From contig JAJYWY010000015.1 in the NCBI GenBank assembly GCA_021791245.1, positions 1 through 39,144 of the forward strand: a stretch of DNA of 39,144 nucleotides, in the 5' to 3' direction. Position 1 is the first letter of the stretch, and each line of letters begins with the position of its first letter. The notes below the pieces were generated by a model that was not told where the DNA came from, searched no databases, and saw nothing but the letters and a program-made list of their open reading frames with translations. The DNA is from Microcaldota archaeon (GTDB lineage Archaea > Micrarchaeota > Micrarchaeia > Micrarchaeales > CABMGC01). Shown one piece after another: positions 14,496 through 23,192 of this stretch. Position numbers and translations under genes: made by a program.

Positions 14496-17336
14496 ATGCC
14501 AAAGCCAAAGGAGAGGGATGGTAAAACCCAGGATGAAAAGGGGATAAGAGCAGAGAAGGAACAAAACAAAACGCCTATATCAAAGAGACTTCAGAAGATA
14601 AATCACGAGGAAGGGAACGCAAGGGATAAAAGCAGGGACATAGCAACGCTGCTTCCTCTTTCCGCATATTGGATAAAGGACTTCTTCAGGGCGCTCGCCA
14701 CGCATAAGAACTTCCCAGATGCGCTTGCAACGACATTTGCGCTTCTCAGCCTGTCTATAGCAATTCCATATTTCCCGATGCCAGTGCTTCTAATAATCCT
14801 TGCCATAACATTCATCCTTACTCTTGTGCATCCTCTGTTCGGGCTAGCATCAATGCTCTTCTTTTCCCTGGCATCTCTTATATACCAAGTTCCGCTTCTC
14901 GCATGGCTATTCATAATATTCATAAGCGTGGCACTGATGCTCGGCTACAAGCATTACAGAACAATAACGTTTACATATATGCTCATAACCCTGCCTCTCT
15001 CATACGTAGGATCTCTTCTTGAAATTCCCGCGCTTGTGCTTACAATACTTACAGTAGGATTCAAGAGGTCTGCAATAGCAGTCTCGGTGGCAATACTTAT
15101 TGTAGTTATGGTATCGGGGCTGACAGGCTTGCAGATAACTGGGGGCATAGCATATAATCCTGTCCCTGCGCATTCTGTAATATTGAACCAAGGCAACAAT
15201 TTCGCTGCCGGGGTAGTTCCCGTGAAATATGCAGCTACTACCCTCCAGTTCCTTGGCACAGTGCCTTCCCTCCTTTCCGGCCTGTTCAGCTACAGCGTAG
15301 CTGTAAACATACCGAATGCGATGATAATGGCATTTTATCCATTGGAATTCGGTGCCGTCTTCATCATAATGCAGATAGTGCTATGGGTTATAGTGGCATA
15401 TATCATAAGTTCCTATGCCCTTGCAAGCAGATCCAGGTATAAAGGATCTGAAGCAAGCCTTTTCAGCGCAGTAATAATAGTTGGGTACATATTTTTTTCA
15501 TATGCGTCTGGAAGCCAATTGCAGCTGGAGCCCATCTTTAGCTTAGCGATACTTGTTGCCGCGCTCTTTCTCTTCGAATACAACGGCATGGATGTCGTCA
15601 CTGCAATGAATGTGATGAAAGAAGACTTTAGAAGGAAATTCGGGGAGGGCTTTGAGGATCTCACTACCGGCGCTAACGAGAAGTTCAGGGACATAGCAAA
15701 TTACGATTCTACCAAGGCAGAGCTCAAGGCGGCCATAATGGCGCCAATTGAGCAGAGGGCACTGGCCGGCGCATACAACATAAAGCCTGCGAAGGGCGTG
15801 CTGCTCTTCGGCCCGCCAGGAACAGGAAAAACCCTTATGATGCGCGCGCTTGCGAATGAGCTGCATGCAGGATTCTTTTATGTAAAGGCATCTTCGATAC
15901 TTTCGCCATACTCTGGGGAGACCGCAAAGACAATCTCAAAGATATTTGCAATAGCAAAAAAGAACGCACCATCAATACTTTTCTTTGACGAAATAGACGG
16001 GATAGCTGGCAGCAGGGAGATGAAGAGCAGCGATGAAGGACGGCAGGCGTTGTCTACGCTGCTTGCGGAGCTGGACGGATTCCAGAAAGTAGAGAATATC
16101 GTTGTAGTAGGATCAACGAACATGCCGCAATCCATAGATCCTGCATTAATGAGGCCAGGAAGATTCGACAAGATACTGTACATGCCGCTTCCGGATAAAG
16201 AGGGCAGGAAGAAGATATTCCTGCATTATCTGTCGAAGCTGCCTATAAGCAGGGATATAAACCTTGACAAACTTGCAGAAATAACCGAGAGATATTCGGG
16301 TGCGGATATAAAGAATGTATGCGACGAAAGTGCAAGGCTTGTAGCTGAAGAGGCTTCTAAGAAGAGGACTGTGCTGAAGATAGACATGTACGACATAGTC
16401 TCTGTGATAAGGAAAACAAAGCCTTCCACATCAATATCGCAGCTTGAGCAGTACGATGAATTCAAGATGGATTATGAGAGAAGGACAGGGAAGCCCAACG
16501 ATGCGGAAGAAGCGAATTCGGATGTCACGCTTGACGACGTCATAGGCCTCGACGAAGCCAAGAAGGCGCTTTATGAAGCTGTGGAACTGCCTATACTCCA
16601 TCCAGATCTCATAAAGAAATACAATATAAGCAGCACCAGCGGGATGCTGCTCTTCGGCCCGCCCGGAACCGGAAAGACGATGCTGATGCGCGCAGTTGCG
16701 AATGAGATCGGGGAGGTGAAAGTGATAGTGATCTCAGGGACAGATATAATGAAGGAAGGCAAAGAACGCGCAATACTCGGGATAAAGAAGGCTTTTGACA
16801 GGGCGCGTGAGAATTCGCCTTCGATACTTTTCATAGACGAGATAGATACGGTCTCGCCGTCAAGGGAAACTGCAACTGAGGAAGGCGCATCCATAACAGG
16901 AGAGATTTTACAGGAGATAGACGGGATGAAGGGAAAATACAGGGGAAAGATAGTGTTCATAGGCGCTACCAACAGGCCGGACAATATCGATCCTGCGCTT
17001 CTCAGGCCTGGCCGTTTTGACAATCTCATTTTCGTAAGGCCGCCGAATGCAGATGAGCGCGAATCTCTATTCAAGAGGTATATGAAGGATGCCCCCATCT
17101 CAGATGACATAAACTATCAGAAGCTTGCCGAATCTTCGGAAGGGTATACCGGAGCTGACATTGCTGATATATGCAGGAGGGCCAAGCTCGACGCGCTGGA
17201 AAGGAGCCTTGACGACGGAGAAGAGAAAGTGTCGATGGATGACATAACCAGGCAGCTAAAGTCTGCGAAGCCGTCTGCACCAAGTCAGGAGATAAGTGCA
17301 TATTTGTCATTTCTTATGAGGTACGGGAAAAGGTAA
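14496..17336 (+). CDS. polytopic membrane protein with two Cdc48-like AAA+ ATPase domains
   Basis: The 946-residue protein has a charged cytoplasmic start (1-70), then about nine or ten hydrophobic segments over residues 75-385 with a polar loop (about 205-270). Two AAA+ domains follow: D1 with GPPGTGKT near 438-445, FFDEIDG near 495-501 and arginine-finger RPGRFD; D2 with GPPGTGKT near 720-727, LFIDEIDT near 780 and RPGRFD. Domain order and motifs match Cdc48/VAT, but the usual N-domain is replaced by a membrane domain and there is no FtsH-type HExxH protease. It probably extracts or remodels membrane proteins using ATP. TTTATAG near 14469, 27 nt upstream, fits a leaderless start. Confidence 0.88.
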   Translation: MPKPKERDGKTQDEKGIRAEKEQNKTPISKRLQKINHEEGNARDKSRDIATLLPLSAYWIKDFFRALATHKNFPDALATTFALLSLSIAIPYFPMPVLLIILAITFILTLVHPLFGLASMLFFSLASLIYQVPLLAWLFIIFISVALMLGYKHYRTITFTYMLITLPLSYVGSLLEIPALVLTILTVGFKRSAIAVSVAILIVVMVSGLTGLQITGGIAYNPVPAHSVILNQGNNFAAGVVPVKYAATTLQFLGTVPSLLSGLFSYSVAVNIPNAMIMAFYPLEFGAVFIIMQIVLWVIVAYIISSYALASRSRYKGSEASLFSAVIIVGYIFFSYASGSQLQLEPIFSLAILVAALFLFEYNGMDVVTAMNVMKEDFRRKFGEGFEDLTTGANEKFRDIANYDSTKAELKAAIMAPIEQRALAGAYNIKPAKGVLLFGPPGTGKTLMMRALANELHAGFFYVKASSILSPYSGETAKTISKIFAIAKKNAPSILFFDEIDGIAGSREMKSSDEGRQALSTLLAELDGFQKVENIVVVGSTNMPQSIDPALMRPGRFDKILYMPLPDKEGRKKIFLHYLSKLPISRDINLDKLAEITERYSGADIKNVCDESARLVAEEASKKRTVLKIDMYDIVSVIRKTKPSTSISQLEQYDEFKMDYERRTGKPNDAEEANSDVTLDDVIGLDEAKKALYEAVELPILHPDLIKKYNISSTSGMLLFGPPGTGKTMLMRAVANEIGEVKVIVISGTDIMKEGKERAILGIKKAFDRARENSPSILFIDEIDTVSPSRETATEEGASITGEILQEIDGMKGKYRGKIVFIGATNRPDNIDPALLRPGRFDNLIFVRPPNADERESLFKRYMKDAPISDDINYQKLAESSEGYTGADIADICRRAKLDALERSLDDGEEKVSMDDITRQLKSAKPSAPSQEISAYLSFLMRYGKR

Positions 17337-17395
17337 TCTTCAATATATTGCAAAGATGCCTATAGAGAAGCTATTTGATGCAATATTCTTTTCTG

Positions 17396-17761
17396 TCATT
17401 CAAGTTCTTCTGGCCTTGTAACAAGTTCCCTTCTGTCATACGTTTCGAATTCATAGTTCTTTGTAAGGGTCAGGCACTTTGGCGGGCATACCTCTTCGCA
17501 AAGCCCGCAGAACAGGCATCTCGCGTGGTTCACCTGAGGCATCTTCTTCTGCCCTCTATCAGTCTCAACTATTACCATATCTATCGTCTTGTTTGGGCAG
17601 ATTAGCGCACATGCGCTGCAATTTATGCATGTATCCTTGTCAAGCCTCAGCTTTCCCCTATAATTGTCGGGAATAGATTCCCTTTCCTCAGGATACTGCA
17701 CGGTAAATCTCTTTTTCAGCAGGGATGCAGCAGCTTTCGCAATCGGTTCAACTATCATCAT
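17396..17761 (-). CDS. NuoI-like 2x[4Fe-4S] ferredoxin subunit
   Basis: The 121-residue protein has two [4Fe-4S] motifs: C45, C48, C51, C55 in CINCSACALICP and C82, C85, C88, C92 in CLFCGLCEEVCP. The N-terminal ERESIPDNYRGKLRLD is typical of NuoI/complex I-type subunits, where the clusters pass electrons toward the quinone. No other nuo gene is in the window, so it is separated from any complex I operon or works as a separate ferredoxin. TTTATATAAA at 17781-17790 (minus strand) is 25 nt from the ATG and fits a leaderless transcript; a second ATG follows immediately. Confidence 0.8.
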   Translation of the reverse strand: MMIVEPIAKAAASLLKKRFTVQYPEERESIPDNYRGKLRLDKDTCINCSACALICPNKTIDMVIVETDRGQKKMPQVNHARCLFCGLCEEVCPPKCLTLTKNYEFETYDRRELVTRPEELE

Positions 17762-17803
17762 GATATGATATCTAGTGAAATTTATATAAAGGCGTTACGC
17801 AGC

Positions 17804-19006
17804 CTACATTTCTGCATATGACTTTCTAGTTCCTTCCGATGCAATGCCTATGAGCGAAGCGATCTTTCTAGATTCGCTTTCCGCTGCCTTCACCTTGACG
17901 AAGGATCCAAGTTCGTGTGTAGTCCCTCTCTCAATTTTTGAGATGTTTTCGTCTATGCAGATAATAGAGCCGTCAAGCACGTATATTGTCCTTTCCTTGC
18001 CCACCTGAAATATTTCGCTGTCGTATACGGCAAGCATACTACTTACTGTGGCATCATGCATCTCTATCTCGAATTTATACCTTCCTCCGAAGTCTGCCAT
18101 CGGCCCCTTATAAGCGAATGTAAGCCTTCCATTTTCATCCCGTATCCTTATCAGCTCGTCGTTTTCCATTACTGCAGACCCAGTTCTTGTATAATACCTA
18201 TCAAACTGCGCAACATGGCATAATCTAGTAGCGCCCAGCTTTCTTAGCCTTTCTCCGATTGCTTGCTTCTCTTCTTCGGTTATCCTAAATTTGGTATATA
18301 CATCTTTGAATCCGCTTCTCTGTGCCTCAACTAATGGATTGTACCTGTTTTCTATCACCAAATCTGCATTTGCCTTTGTATCCGCGATGTATTTTGCATA
18401 CATCGGCTCTACAGTTTCCAGCATATACTCTATTATCTTCTCAGGTGGCCAAGAGGTCCTGCTGACGTCTCTTAGCAGTCTCCTTATTATCCTCCCATGC
18501 GTGTCTACATCTACGAATATCTTCATATCGCCCGTTTCCTTAAGCTTGTTATTCAGCGCGAATAACCCTTCTAGTATTACGATCCTCCGTGGAGACATTG
18601 CCATGCTGCCTTCAACTTCTCCGCTCACGAAACTGTATTGAGGAATCTCTATATCCTTTCCAGATTTAAGTGCTTCCAGATGCTCTTTAAGCAGATCTAG
18701 GTTTATGACCTCGGGCTGATCGAAGTTGAACATTATCCCTTTTGCCTCCTGCTCTTTCATAAAGTGCAATCCTCTGTAATAGTTATCCATCGACATTACT
18801 GTTGCATCCTGTCCGAATGCCTCTTTGAGCCTCTTCGCAACCGCAGTGGTTTTCCCTGATGCGGAACCGCCAGCAACCAATACCACTATTACTCCCTCTT
18901 TTTCTCTCAGTATCCCATTGATCCTTCCAACTGCCAGTTCAATTCCCTCCTCGAGGTTAAATGCACACCCTTTCGCTGCTTCCGCATGCTTCCGCCCAAG
19001 TTCCAC
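17804..19006 (-). CDS. uridine kinase-like P-loop kinase fused to a CYTH domain
   Basis: The 400-residue fusion has an N-terminal PRK/uridine kinase domain (about 1-215): Walker A GGSASGKT (46-53), MSMDNYYRG, FDQPEVINLDLL, ILEGLFAL, VDVDTHGRIIRRLLRD. A CYTH/triphosphate-tunnel domain (about 220-390) follows: LRKLGATRLCHVAQFDRYY, DELIRIRDENG, FAYKGPMAD, FEIEM, GSFVKV. CYTH enzymes act on triphosphorylated substrates. The first ExExK strand is changed (VYTKFRI), as in some divergent members. Plant TTM1/TTM2 proteins have the same domain order. The start is GTG after GGTGAT; an ATG two bases upstream is out of frame. Confidence 0.8.
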   Translation of the reverse strand: MELGRKHAEAAKGCAFNLEEGIELAVGRINGILREKEGVIVVLVAGGSASGKTTAVAKRLKEAFGQDATVMSMDNYYRGLHFMKEQEAKGIMFNFDQPEVINLDLLKEHLEALKSGKDIEIPQYSFVSGEVEGSMAMSPRRIVILEGLFALNNKLKETGDMKIFVDVDTHGRIIRRLLRDVSRTSWPPEKIIEYMLETVEPMYAKYIADTKANADLVIENRYNPLVEAQRSGFKDVYTKFRITEEEKQAIGERLRKLGATRLCHVAQFDRYYTRTGSAVMENDELIRIRDENGRLTFAYKGPMADFGGRYKFEIEMHDATVSSMLAVYDSEIFQVGKERTIYVLDGSIICIDENISKIERGTTHELGSFVKVKAAESESRKIASLIGIASEGTRKSYAEM

Positions 19007-19067
19007 ATGATCACCGCATTAACTTGGAAGTGAGATTATAAAAATGTTGCATTTAAAATTCACTACG

Positions 19068-19099
19068 TATTGTATACATATCAAGATAAATATACAATA
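19068..19099. repeat. 9-bp inverted repeat between lipoate ligase and uridine kinase-CYTH genes
   Basis: TATTGTATA (19068-19076) and TATACAATA (19091-19099) are perfect inverted repeats with a 14-nt spacer. They lie downstream of the kinase promoter region and just before the end of the lipoate ligase gene. The AT-only stem could be a terminator-like element of that gene; I see no clear protein-binding signature. Confidence 0.3.
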
Positions 19100-19113
19100 T
19101 ATAGTATATCTAA

Positions 19114-19926
19114 TTATTCTACGGTTTTCTCATGGAGAAGGCAGAATCTGAAATCCGTCTTCAGTTTTGAGACGTCAGAGTTCTTTATCCAAGTGCTGTT
19201 GCCATAAGTGCGTTTTACCAAAATATCCGCGTCCTTCAGCACATTTTCCCTTTCCTGTGCGCCCATTCTCATGAAACTGCCAGATGTAAATTTGCGCAGC
19301 ATCGCAGATGCAAGCTCTTTTTTTATATCCTCTTTATTATCTTTATCGTTTATGAACATACTCACGCTAGGCAGCCTATCCAGTTCTTCTTCGTATTCCC
19401 TCTTCAAGTTGAGAAATTCCCTTATCGCTGCGGTATTCCATGGTTTCACCGCTATAACTCCATGATACATCGCAGAATGCCCAAGAGTTAACTTTTGGCC
19501 ATGTCCCGCAACTGGCATTCCGTTTATATTTATGCTGAATACCTCCCCCACTTCTATCTTGCAGCTCTTATCCACAATGGACATTATCGCGTCTACAGTC
19601 ATTGATCCGAAATACTGGTGTATGCTTTCCAAAGTCTCAAGATGCGGATTAACGCCATCTATCTTGGCTATTATGCTGTAAGCGAGTATATTCTCATCTA
19701 CATATATCGGCTTTCCGCTGCTTTTTCTCCTCGTGACGTCAATGCCTTTATCTTTCTTTATGTTATCATAATGGTCAGATATTGAAAGTATTATTGCAGG
19801 CTTCTTGAAGTTGTAGAAACGTATGAAGTGTCTCCCGCTCCTTTCGCATTCGCCTATTAAAGCCTCATCAATAGCCATGTTTGTTGCAGCATCGAACGTG
19901 TCATAGCCAAAAAATGTGAAATCCAT
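19114..19926 (-). CDS. lplA: lipoate-protein ligase A-like protein
   Basis: The 270-residue protein matches the LplA catalytic domain: NMAIDEALI, FYNFKKPAIILS, RRKSSGKPIYVDENILAYS (the RRxxG substrate loop) and GMPVAGHGQKLTLGHSAMYHG, whose Lys normally contacts lipoyl-AMP. It attaches lipoate to E2, and an E2 with a lipoyl domain is encoded 8 kb away. The C-terminal accessory domain of bacterial LplA is missing; in Thermoplasma that part is a separate LplB protein. I see no LplB-like gene next to it. The loop RRKSSG departs from the usual RRxSGG. Promoter elements near 19943-19952 fit a short or no leader. Confidence 0.75.
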   Translation of the reverse strand: MDFTFFGYDTFDAATNMAIDEALIGECERSGRHFIRFYNFKKPAIILSISDHYDNIKKDKGIDVTRRKSSGKPIYVDENILAYSIIAKIDGVNPHLETLESIHQYFGSMTVDAIMSIVDKSCKIEVGEVFSININGMPVAGHGQKLTLGHSAMYHGVIAVKPWNTAAIREFLNLKREYEEELDRLPSVSMFINDKDNKEDIKKELASAMLRKFTSGSFMRMGAQERENVLKDADILVKRTYGNSTWIKNSDVSKLKTDFRFCLLHEKTVE

Positions 19927-20041
19927 AATTGCATTATGAATAAAAGAAATAAGAAACTATCATCTGTTTGCAGGCATATGCTGCTGCATTCTACTGCAAC
20001 TTATATATAATTAATTATGTGTATATATTCTCGCTGATTTG

Positions 20042-20302
20042 ATGAAAGTGGATATTATAGAAGACGAGCCTAAGAGCCTTATACTTGAATTTGATGGGAC
20101 TGACAGGGGAGTTGCAGAGTTGCTTAAGGGAGTACTGATGCAGGACAAAGACGTTGACTTCGTGAGCGTAGTAAAGGAGCACCCAGAGATAGGAAAGCTG
20201 AGGCTTGTGCTTAAGGCAGAGAAGCCCAGGGCACTAGTAGTTAAGGCAGCCGAGGAAGCTGAGAAGATGCTAGATCAGGTATCATCAAAACTGAAGAAAT
20301 AA
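20042..20302 (+). CDS. rpo11: DNA-directed RNA polymerase subunit L (Rpo11)
   Basis: The 86-residue protein matches Rpo11/RpoL (eukaryotic Rpb11/AC19): VDIIEDEPKSLILEFDG, GVAELLKGVLMQDKDVDFVSV and the C-terminal helix AAEEAEKMLDQVSSKL. It pairs with Rpo3 to form the platform on which the polymerase assembles. The start is the ATG at 20042 with TGATT and a 2-nt spacer; the TTG at 20039 is less likely. TATA-like TTATATATAA lies at 20001-20010, giving a short leader. The next gene starts 4 nt after its stop. Confidence 0.9.
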   Translation: MKVDIIEDEPKSLILEFDGTDRGVAELLKGVLMQDKDVDFVSVVKEHPEIGKLRLVLKAEKPRALVVKAAEEAEKMLDQVSSKLKK

Positions 20303-20306
20303 TTAC

Positions 20307-20858
20307 ATGAAGTCTTCAAAAGGCATACGAATGCTGTCTCTCGATGACGGATCGTTTACAAGGAAGGACAAGAGAGCGCTTGTTGTAGGGATAATAGGCA
20401 GGGAGAGGATAATAGAGGGCGTTTTATCCTTTTTTGTGGATGTTGACGGCACAGATTCTACAGTAAAGCTGATATCCGCAATAAAGAAATCAAGATTCTC
20501 TGGACAGATAAAGGTTATAGTGCTGAATGGCGTATCTTTTGGCGGCCTCAATATAATTGATACATACACTCTGCACAAGAAACTGGATATCCCTGTAATT
20601 GCGCTTACTAGAAGCAGGCCGCGGGTGTCAATGTTAAAGAAAGTGATAGCTGAGCATGATGCTAACTCAAAGGAAAAACTCTTTGTTCTTAAGCGCATGG
20701 CTAAGAGCGTGCTTCTCGAAAAGAAAAACGGCTTTTATGCCCAGATCTTCGGCAGGCTTCCAGAATATGACATATACTCTTACGCATCAGATTTCCTCAG
20801 GCTTGCGCATATAGTAGCTACCGGAGTTACCCGCGGCGAATCCAAGGGAAGATTCTAA
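20307..20858 (+). CDS. DUF99 (endonuclease V-like) family protein
   Basis: The 183-residue protein matches the archaeal DUF99 family, related in fold to endonuclease V. It starts KGIRMLSLDDGSFTR, with ALVVGIIGRERIIEGVLSF, IKVIVLNGVSFGGLNIID and the closing GVTRGESKGRF, which is strongly conserved. A nuclease or nucleic-acid-binding role is expected from the fold but is not established here. It is probably cotranscribed with rpo11, starting 4 nt after its stop. Its stop TAA abuts the stop of the convergent gene at 20859 without a gap. Confidence 0.85.
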   Translation: MKSSKGIRMLSLDDGSFTRKDKRALVVGIIGRERIIEGVLSFFVDVDGTDSTVKLISAIKKSRFSGQIKVIVLNGVSFGGLNIIDTYTLHKKLDIPVIALTRSRPRVSMLKKVIAEHDANSKEKLFVLKRMAKSVLLEKKNGFYAQIFGRLPEYDIYSYASDFLRLAHIVATGVTRGESKGRF

Positions 20859-21137
20859 TTATCTTATTTTATATATGGAATGGTTTTCCAGCATGCTTAC
20901 TTTGTTTCCACAAATTTTCGATAAGTTTGTAAGCGCTTCCTTGTTCTTTTCCTTGCAAAACACCACGAAGCCAAACTTGCCACTTGTTAATCTTACTTCA
21001 GATACTCCTTTGCATTGTGCAAGTTGCATTGCTATCTTGCCAGAGTTCTTGTTTGTTTCAGGCTCTATTAAGAATAGAGCTCCACCAGAAGATCTCATCG
21101 ACGCATCGTTTGCCGCTTTTCTCATATTTCCTGCCAT
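20859..21137 (-). CDS. small protein of unknown function, possible RAM-like ligand domain
   Basis: The 92-residue protein contains ALFLIEPETNKNSGKIAMQLAQCKGVSEVRLTSG-like segments and FGFVVFCKEKNKEALTNL, a beta-alpha-beta pattern seen in the ligand-binding domain of Lrp/AsnC-type regulators. That match is weak. I chose ATG 21137 because GGTGGGAAA precedes it and the TATA box TTTTTATATT (21199-21208) puts the transcript start near 21177. The upstream ATG at 21191 would lie outside the mRNA and adds 18 odd aromatic residues. It is convergent and end-to-end with the DUF99 gene. Confidence 0.55.
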   Translation of the reverse strand: MAGNMRKAANDASMRSSGGALFLIEPETNKNSGKIAMQLAQCKGVSEVRLTSGKFGFVVFCKEKNKEALTNLSKICGNKVSMLENHSIYKIR

Positions 21138-21213
21138 TTTCCCACCAAACCAATATGAAGCAGTGAAAGCCCAAATGCAAAATGCAGACATAATTGCAAA
21201 TATAAAAAGGCGT

Positions 21214-21310
21214 AAAAAGTTAAGGCGCGCAGGAATTGGGGATTAGGGAACCAAAAAAGAACTACGCGCCTTAAGATTACATGCCCATCCAATGAATGAA
21301 TCCATTGGAC
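21214..21310 (-). ncRNA. candidate small RNA, about 95 nt
   Basis: On the minus strand, TTTATATAA (21329-21337) predicts a transcript start near 21307-21310. There a hairpin begins: TCCAATG pairs with CATTGGA (21309-21303 with 21294-21288) around 8 nt. A second stem follows, TTAAGGCGCG (21274-21265) with CGCGCCTTAA (21229-21220), 10 perfect pairs around 35 nt, then a run of five T (21218-21214) as a terminator. No open frame of note lies inside. Start, structure and end all fit a short independent RNA. No known archaeal RNA family was recognised; an H/ACA guide is unlikely because no ACA follows the stem. Confidence 0.45.
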
Positions 21311-21475
21311 AAATACTTTATTTTTGCTTTATATAAATAAATGAGTATAAAAATAATTCCAAAAAAGGAATCAAATCCCTAAAATTATGCACACTATTTC
21401 CAGATTCGTTCTAATTTGGGGTGGAATCCGAATTAATTGCAGCAGTTGTAATTTAAGCATTTTCCGATATAAAGC

Positions 21476-21560
21476 TTTAAATACCTTATCTGATATAGTA
21501 TGAAAGAACAAAATTATTTTTGTGTCGTAATCTTAACATTATATTCTAATTTTAAGATTA
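21476..21560 (+). promoter_or_regulatory. promoter and structured leader of the aEF1A gene
   Basis: TATA box TTTAAATA (21476-21483) predicts a transcript start near 21506, giving a leader of about 86 nt, long for this genome. TAATCTTAA (21528-21536) and TTAAGATTA (21552-21560) form a perfect 9-bp stem with a 15-nt loop, followed by GGTGA (21581-21585) before the ATG. TTAAGATTA also occurs at 21271, inside the candidate small RNA locus, so pairing between the two RNAs is possible. Confidence 0.4.
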
Positions 21561-21591
21561 TGAAATGATTATCTTTAATAGGTGAATTTAA

Positions 21592-22857
21592 ATGGCAGAA
21601 AAACCACACTTGAACATAATTTTCATAGGTCATATAGACCATGGAAAGTCAACGACTGTAGGGAGGCTGTTATTCGAGACAAAGGCAGTCTCAGAGCAGG
21701 AGCTCAAGAAGCTGAAAGAGGAAGCAGCCAAGTTCAACAAGCCTACCTTCGAGTTCGCTTTCGTTATGGACCAGCTCAAGGAGGAGAGGGAAAGAGGAAT
21801 TACGATAGACATAATGCACAAGGATTTCCAGACTCCTAAATATTATTTTACTATAATTGATGCACCAGGACACAGAGACTTCGTGAAGAACATGATAACA
21901 GGTGCAAGCCAGGCTGACGCTGCAGTGCTAGTCATATCTGCAAAAGATGGAATACAAGGCCAAACAAGGGAACATGCGTTCCTTGCAAAAGTTCTTGGAA
22001 TAAACCAATTAATAATAGGAGTAAACAAGATGGATGCAATAGGATTCGACAGGGTGAAATTTGAGGAAGTGAAGATGCAGATAAGCACTTTGTTGAAAAA
22101 TGTAGGATATGATGTTAGCAAGATATTGTTTATACCATACTCCGCCTTAGAGGGAGACAACGTAAAGGAAAAATCTCCAAAGATGGAATGGTACTCCGGA
22201 CCAACGCTGCTTGAATCTCTCGACACGCTTATTGTTAATCCCAAGCCTATCGACAAACCACTAAGGCTTCCTATACAGGATGTATACAACGTATCTGGAT
22301 TCGGAACGGTTCCTGTTGGAAAGGTGGAAACAGGGATGATGAAGCTTGGTGAACAGATAATAATAATGCCGAAGGGTATAAAGACAGAGGTAAAGGGAAT
22401 TGAAATGCACCACAAGGCGCTGCAGCAGGCAGAGCCTGGCGACAATGTGGGATTCAACATAAAGGGAGTAGACAAGAAGGATGTTACAAGAGGGGATGTA
22501 GTAGGGCCTGCAGGCAACCCTCCGACAGTTGCAGAGGAGTTTACTGCCCAGATAGTTGTACTGAACCACCCTACGGCAATAGCCCCTGGATACACTCCTG
22601 TCTTCCATCTTCATACTGCCCAGCTTGCAGCAACAATAGTGGAGATAGTGGAGAAGAAGGATCCCAAGACTGGACAAGTCCAGAAGAATCCTGAATTCAT
22701 AAAAAACGGCGACGTTGCAATAGTGAGGATAAAGCCTTCAAGGGCAATATGCGTAGAAAAATATAGCGATTTCCCTCAACTAGGAAGGTTTGCAATAAGG
22801 GACAGCGGCGCTACAGTTGCGGCAGGAGTAGTCCTCGAAGTGAAGAAGAAGGCATAA
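21592..22857 (+). CDS. tuf: translation elongation factor 1-alpha (aEF1A)
   Basis: This GTPase delivers aminoacyl-tRNA to the ribosome. Its 421 residues are full length for archaea. G1 is [11 protein letters not shown], switch region [10 protein letters not shown]3 [13 protein letters not shown]4 GVNKMDA, then beta-barrel domains 2 ([24 protein letters not shown]) and 3 ([26 protein letters not shown]). The Shine-Dalgarno is GGTGA, six bases before the ATG. It is followed after 10 nt by rpsJ, as in the archaeal str-type operon. Here these two genes are separated from L30e-S12-S7-aEF2 by about 8.7 kb. Confidence 0.97.
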   Translation: MAEKPHLNIIFIGHIDHGKSTTVGRLLFETKAVSEQELKKLKEEAAKFNKPTFEFAFVMDQLKEERERGITIDIMHKDFQTPKYYFTIIDAPGHRDFVKNMITGASQADAAVLVISAKDGIQGQTREHAFLAKVLGINQLIIGVNKMDAIGFDRVKFEEVKMQISTLLKNVGYDVSKILFIPYSALEGDNVKEKSPKMEWYSGPTLLESLDTLIVNPKPIDKPLRLPIQDVYNVSGFGTVPVGKVETGMMKLGEQIIIMPKGIKTEVKGIEMHHKALQQAEPGDNVGFNIKGVDKKDVTRGDVVGPAGNPPTVAEEFTAQIVVLNHPTAIAPGYTPVFHLHTAQLAATIVEIVEKKDPKTGQVQKNPEFIKNGDVAIVRIKPSRAICVEKYSDFPQLGRFAIRDSGATVAAGVVLEVKKKA

Positions 22858-22867
22858 ATGTGGTTGT

Positions 22868-23176
22868 ATGCCTGTCGCCCGCATAAAGATAACAAGCAGG
22901 GATGCAGCACCTCTCACGAGCATCTCCTCGCAGATGACAGAAATAGCGAAGAGCCTTGGAATAAAATATAAGGGACCGATACATATCCCGACCAGGAATA
23001 AAAGGATAACTACGAGGAAGACGCCTTGCGGAGACGGAAGCCATACATACGAGCACTGGACTATGCGCATACACAAGATTATTGTGATAATAGACGGAAG
23101 CGAACAGGCAATGAGGCAGATAATGCGGATTCCTGTGCCAGATACTGTCCATATAGAGATGACGCTGAGCGGATAA
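22868..23176 (+). CDS. rpsJ: 30S ribosomal protein S10 (uS10)
   Basis: The 102-residue protein is full length for archaeal S10: ARIKITSRDAAPLTSISSQM, GIKYKGPIHIPTRNKRITTRKTPCGDGS, and TYEHWTMRIHKIIVII near the C-terminal half. It binds the head of the small subunit and is essential. It lies 10 nt after the aEF1A stop, the conserved archaeal order, and has no strong Shine-Dalgarno, suggesting coupling to the upstream gene. Confidence 0.95.
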   Translation: MPVARIKITSRDAAPLTSISSQMTEIAKSLGIKYKGPIHIPTRNKRITTRKTPCGDGSHTYEHWTMRIHKIIVIIDGSEQAMRQIMRIPVPDTVHIEMTLSG

Positions 23177-23192
23177 TGCGATTGGTGAGAAA

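Noticed and set aside
21220-21274. Small RNA as an H/ACA guide
   Set aside because: No ACA/ANA box follows the stem, only a T run.
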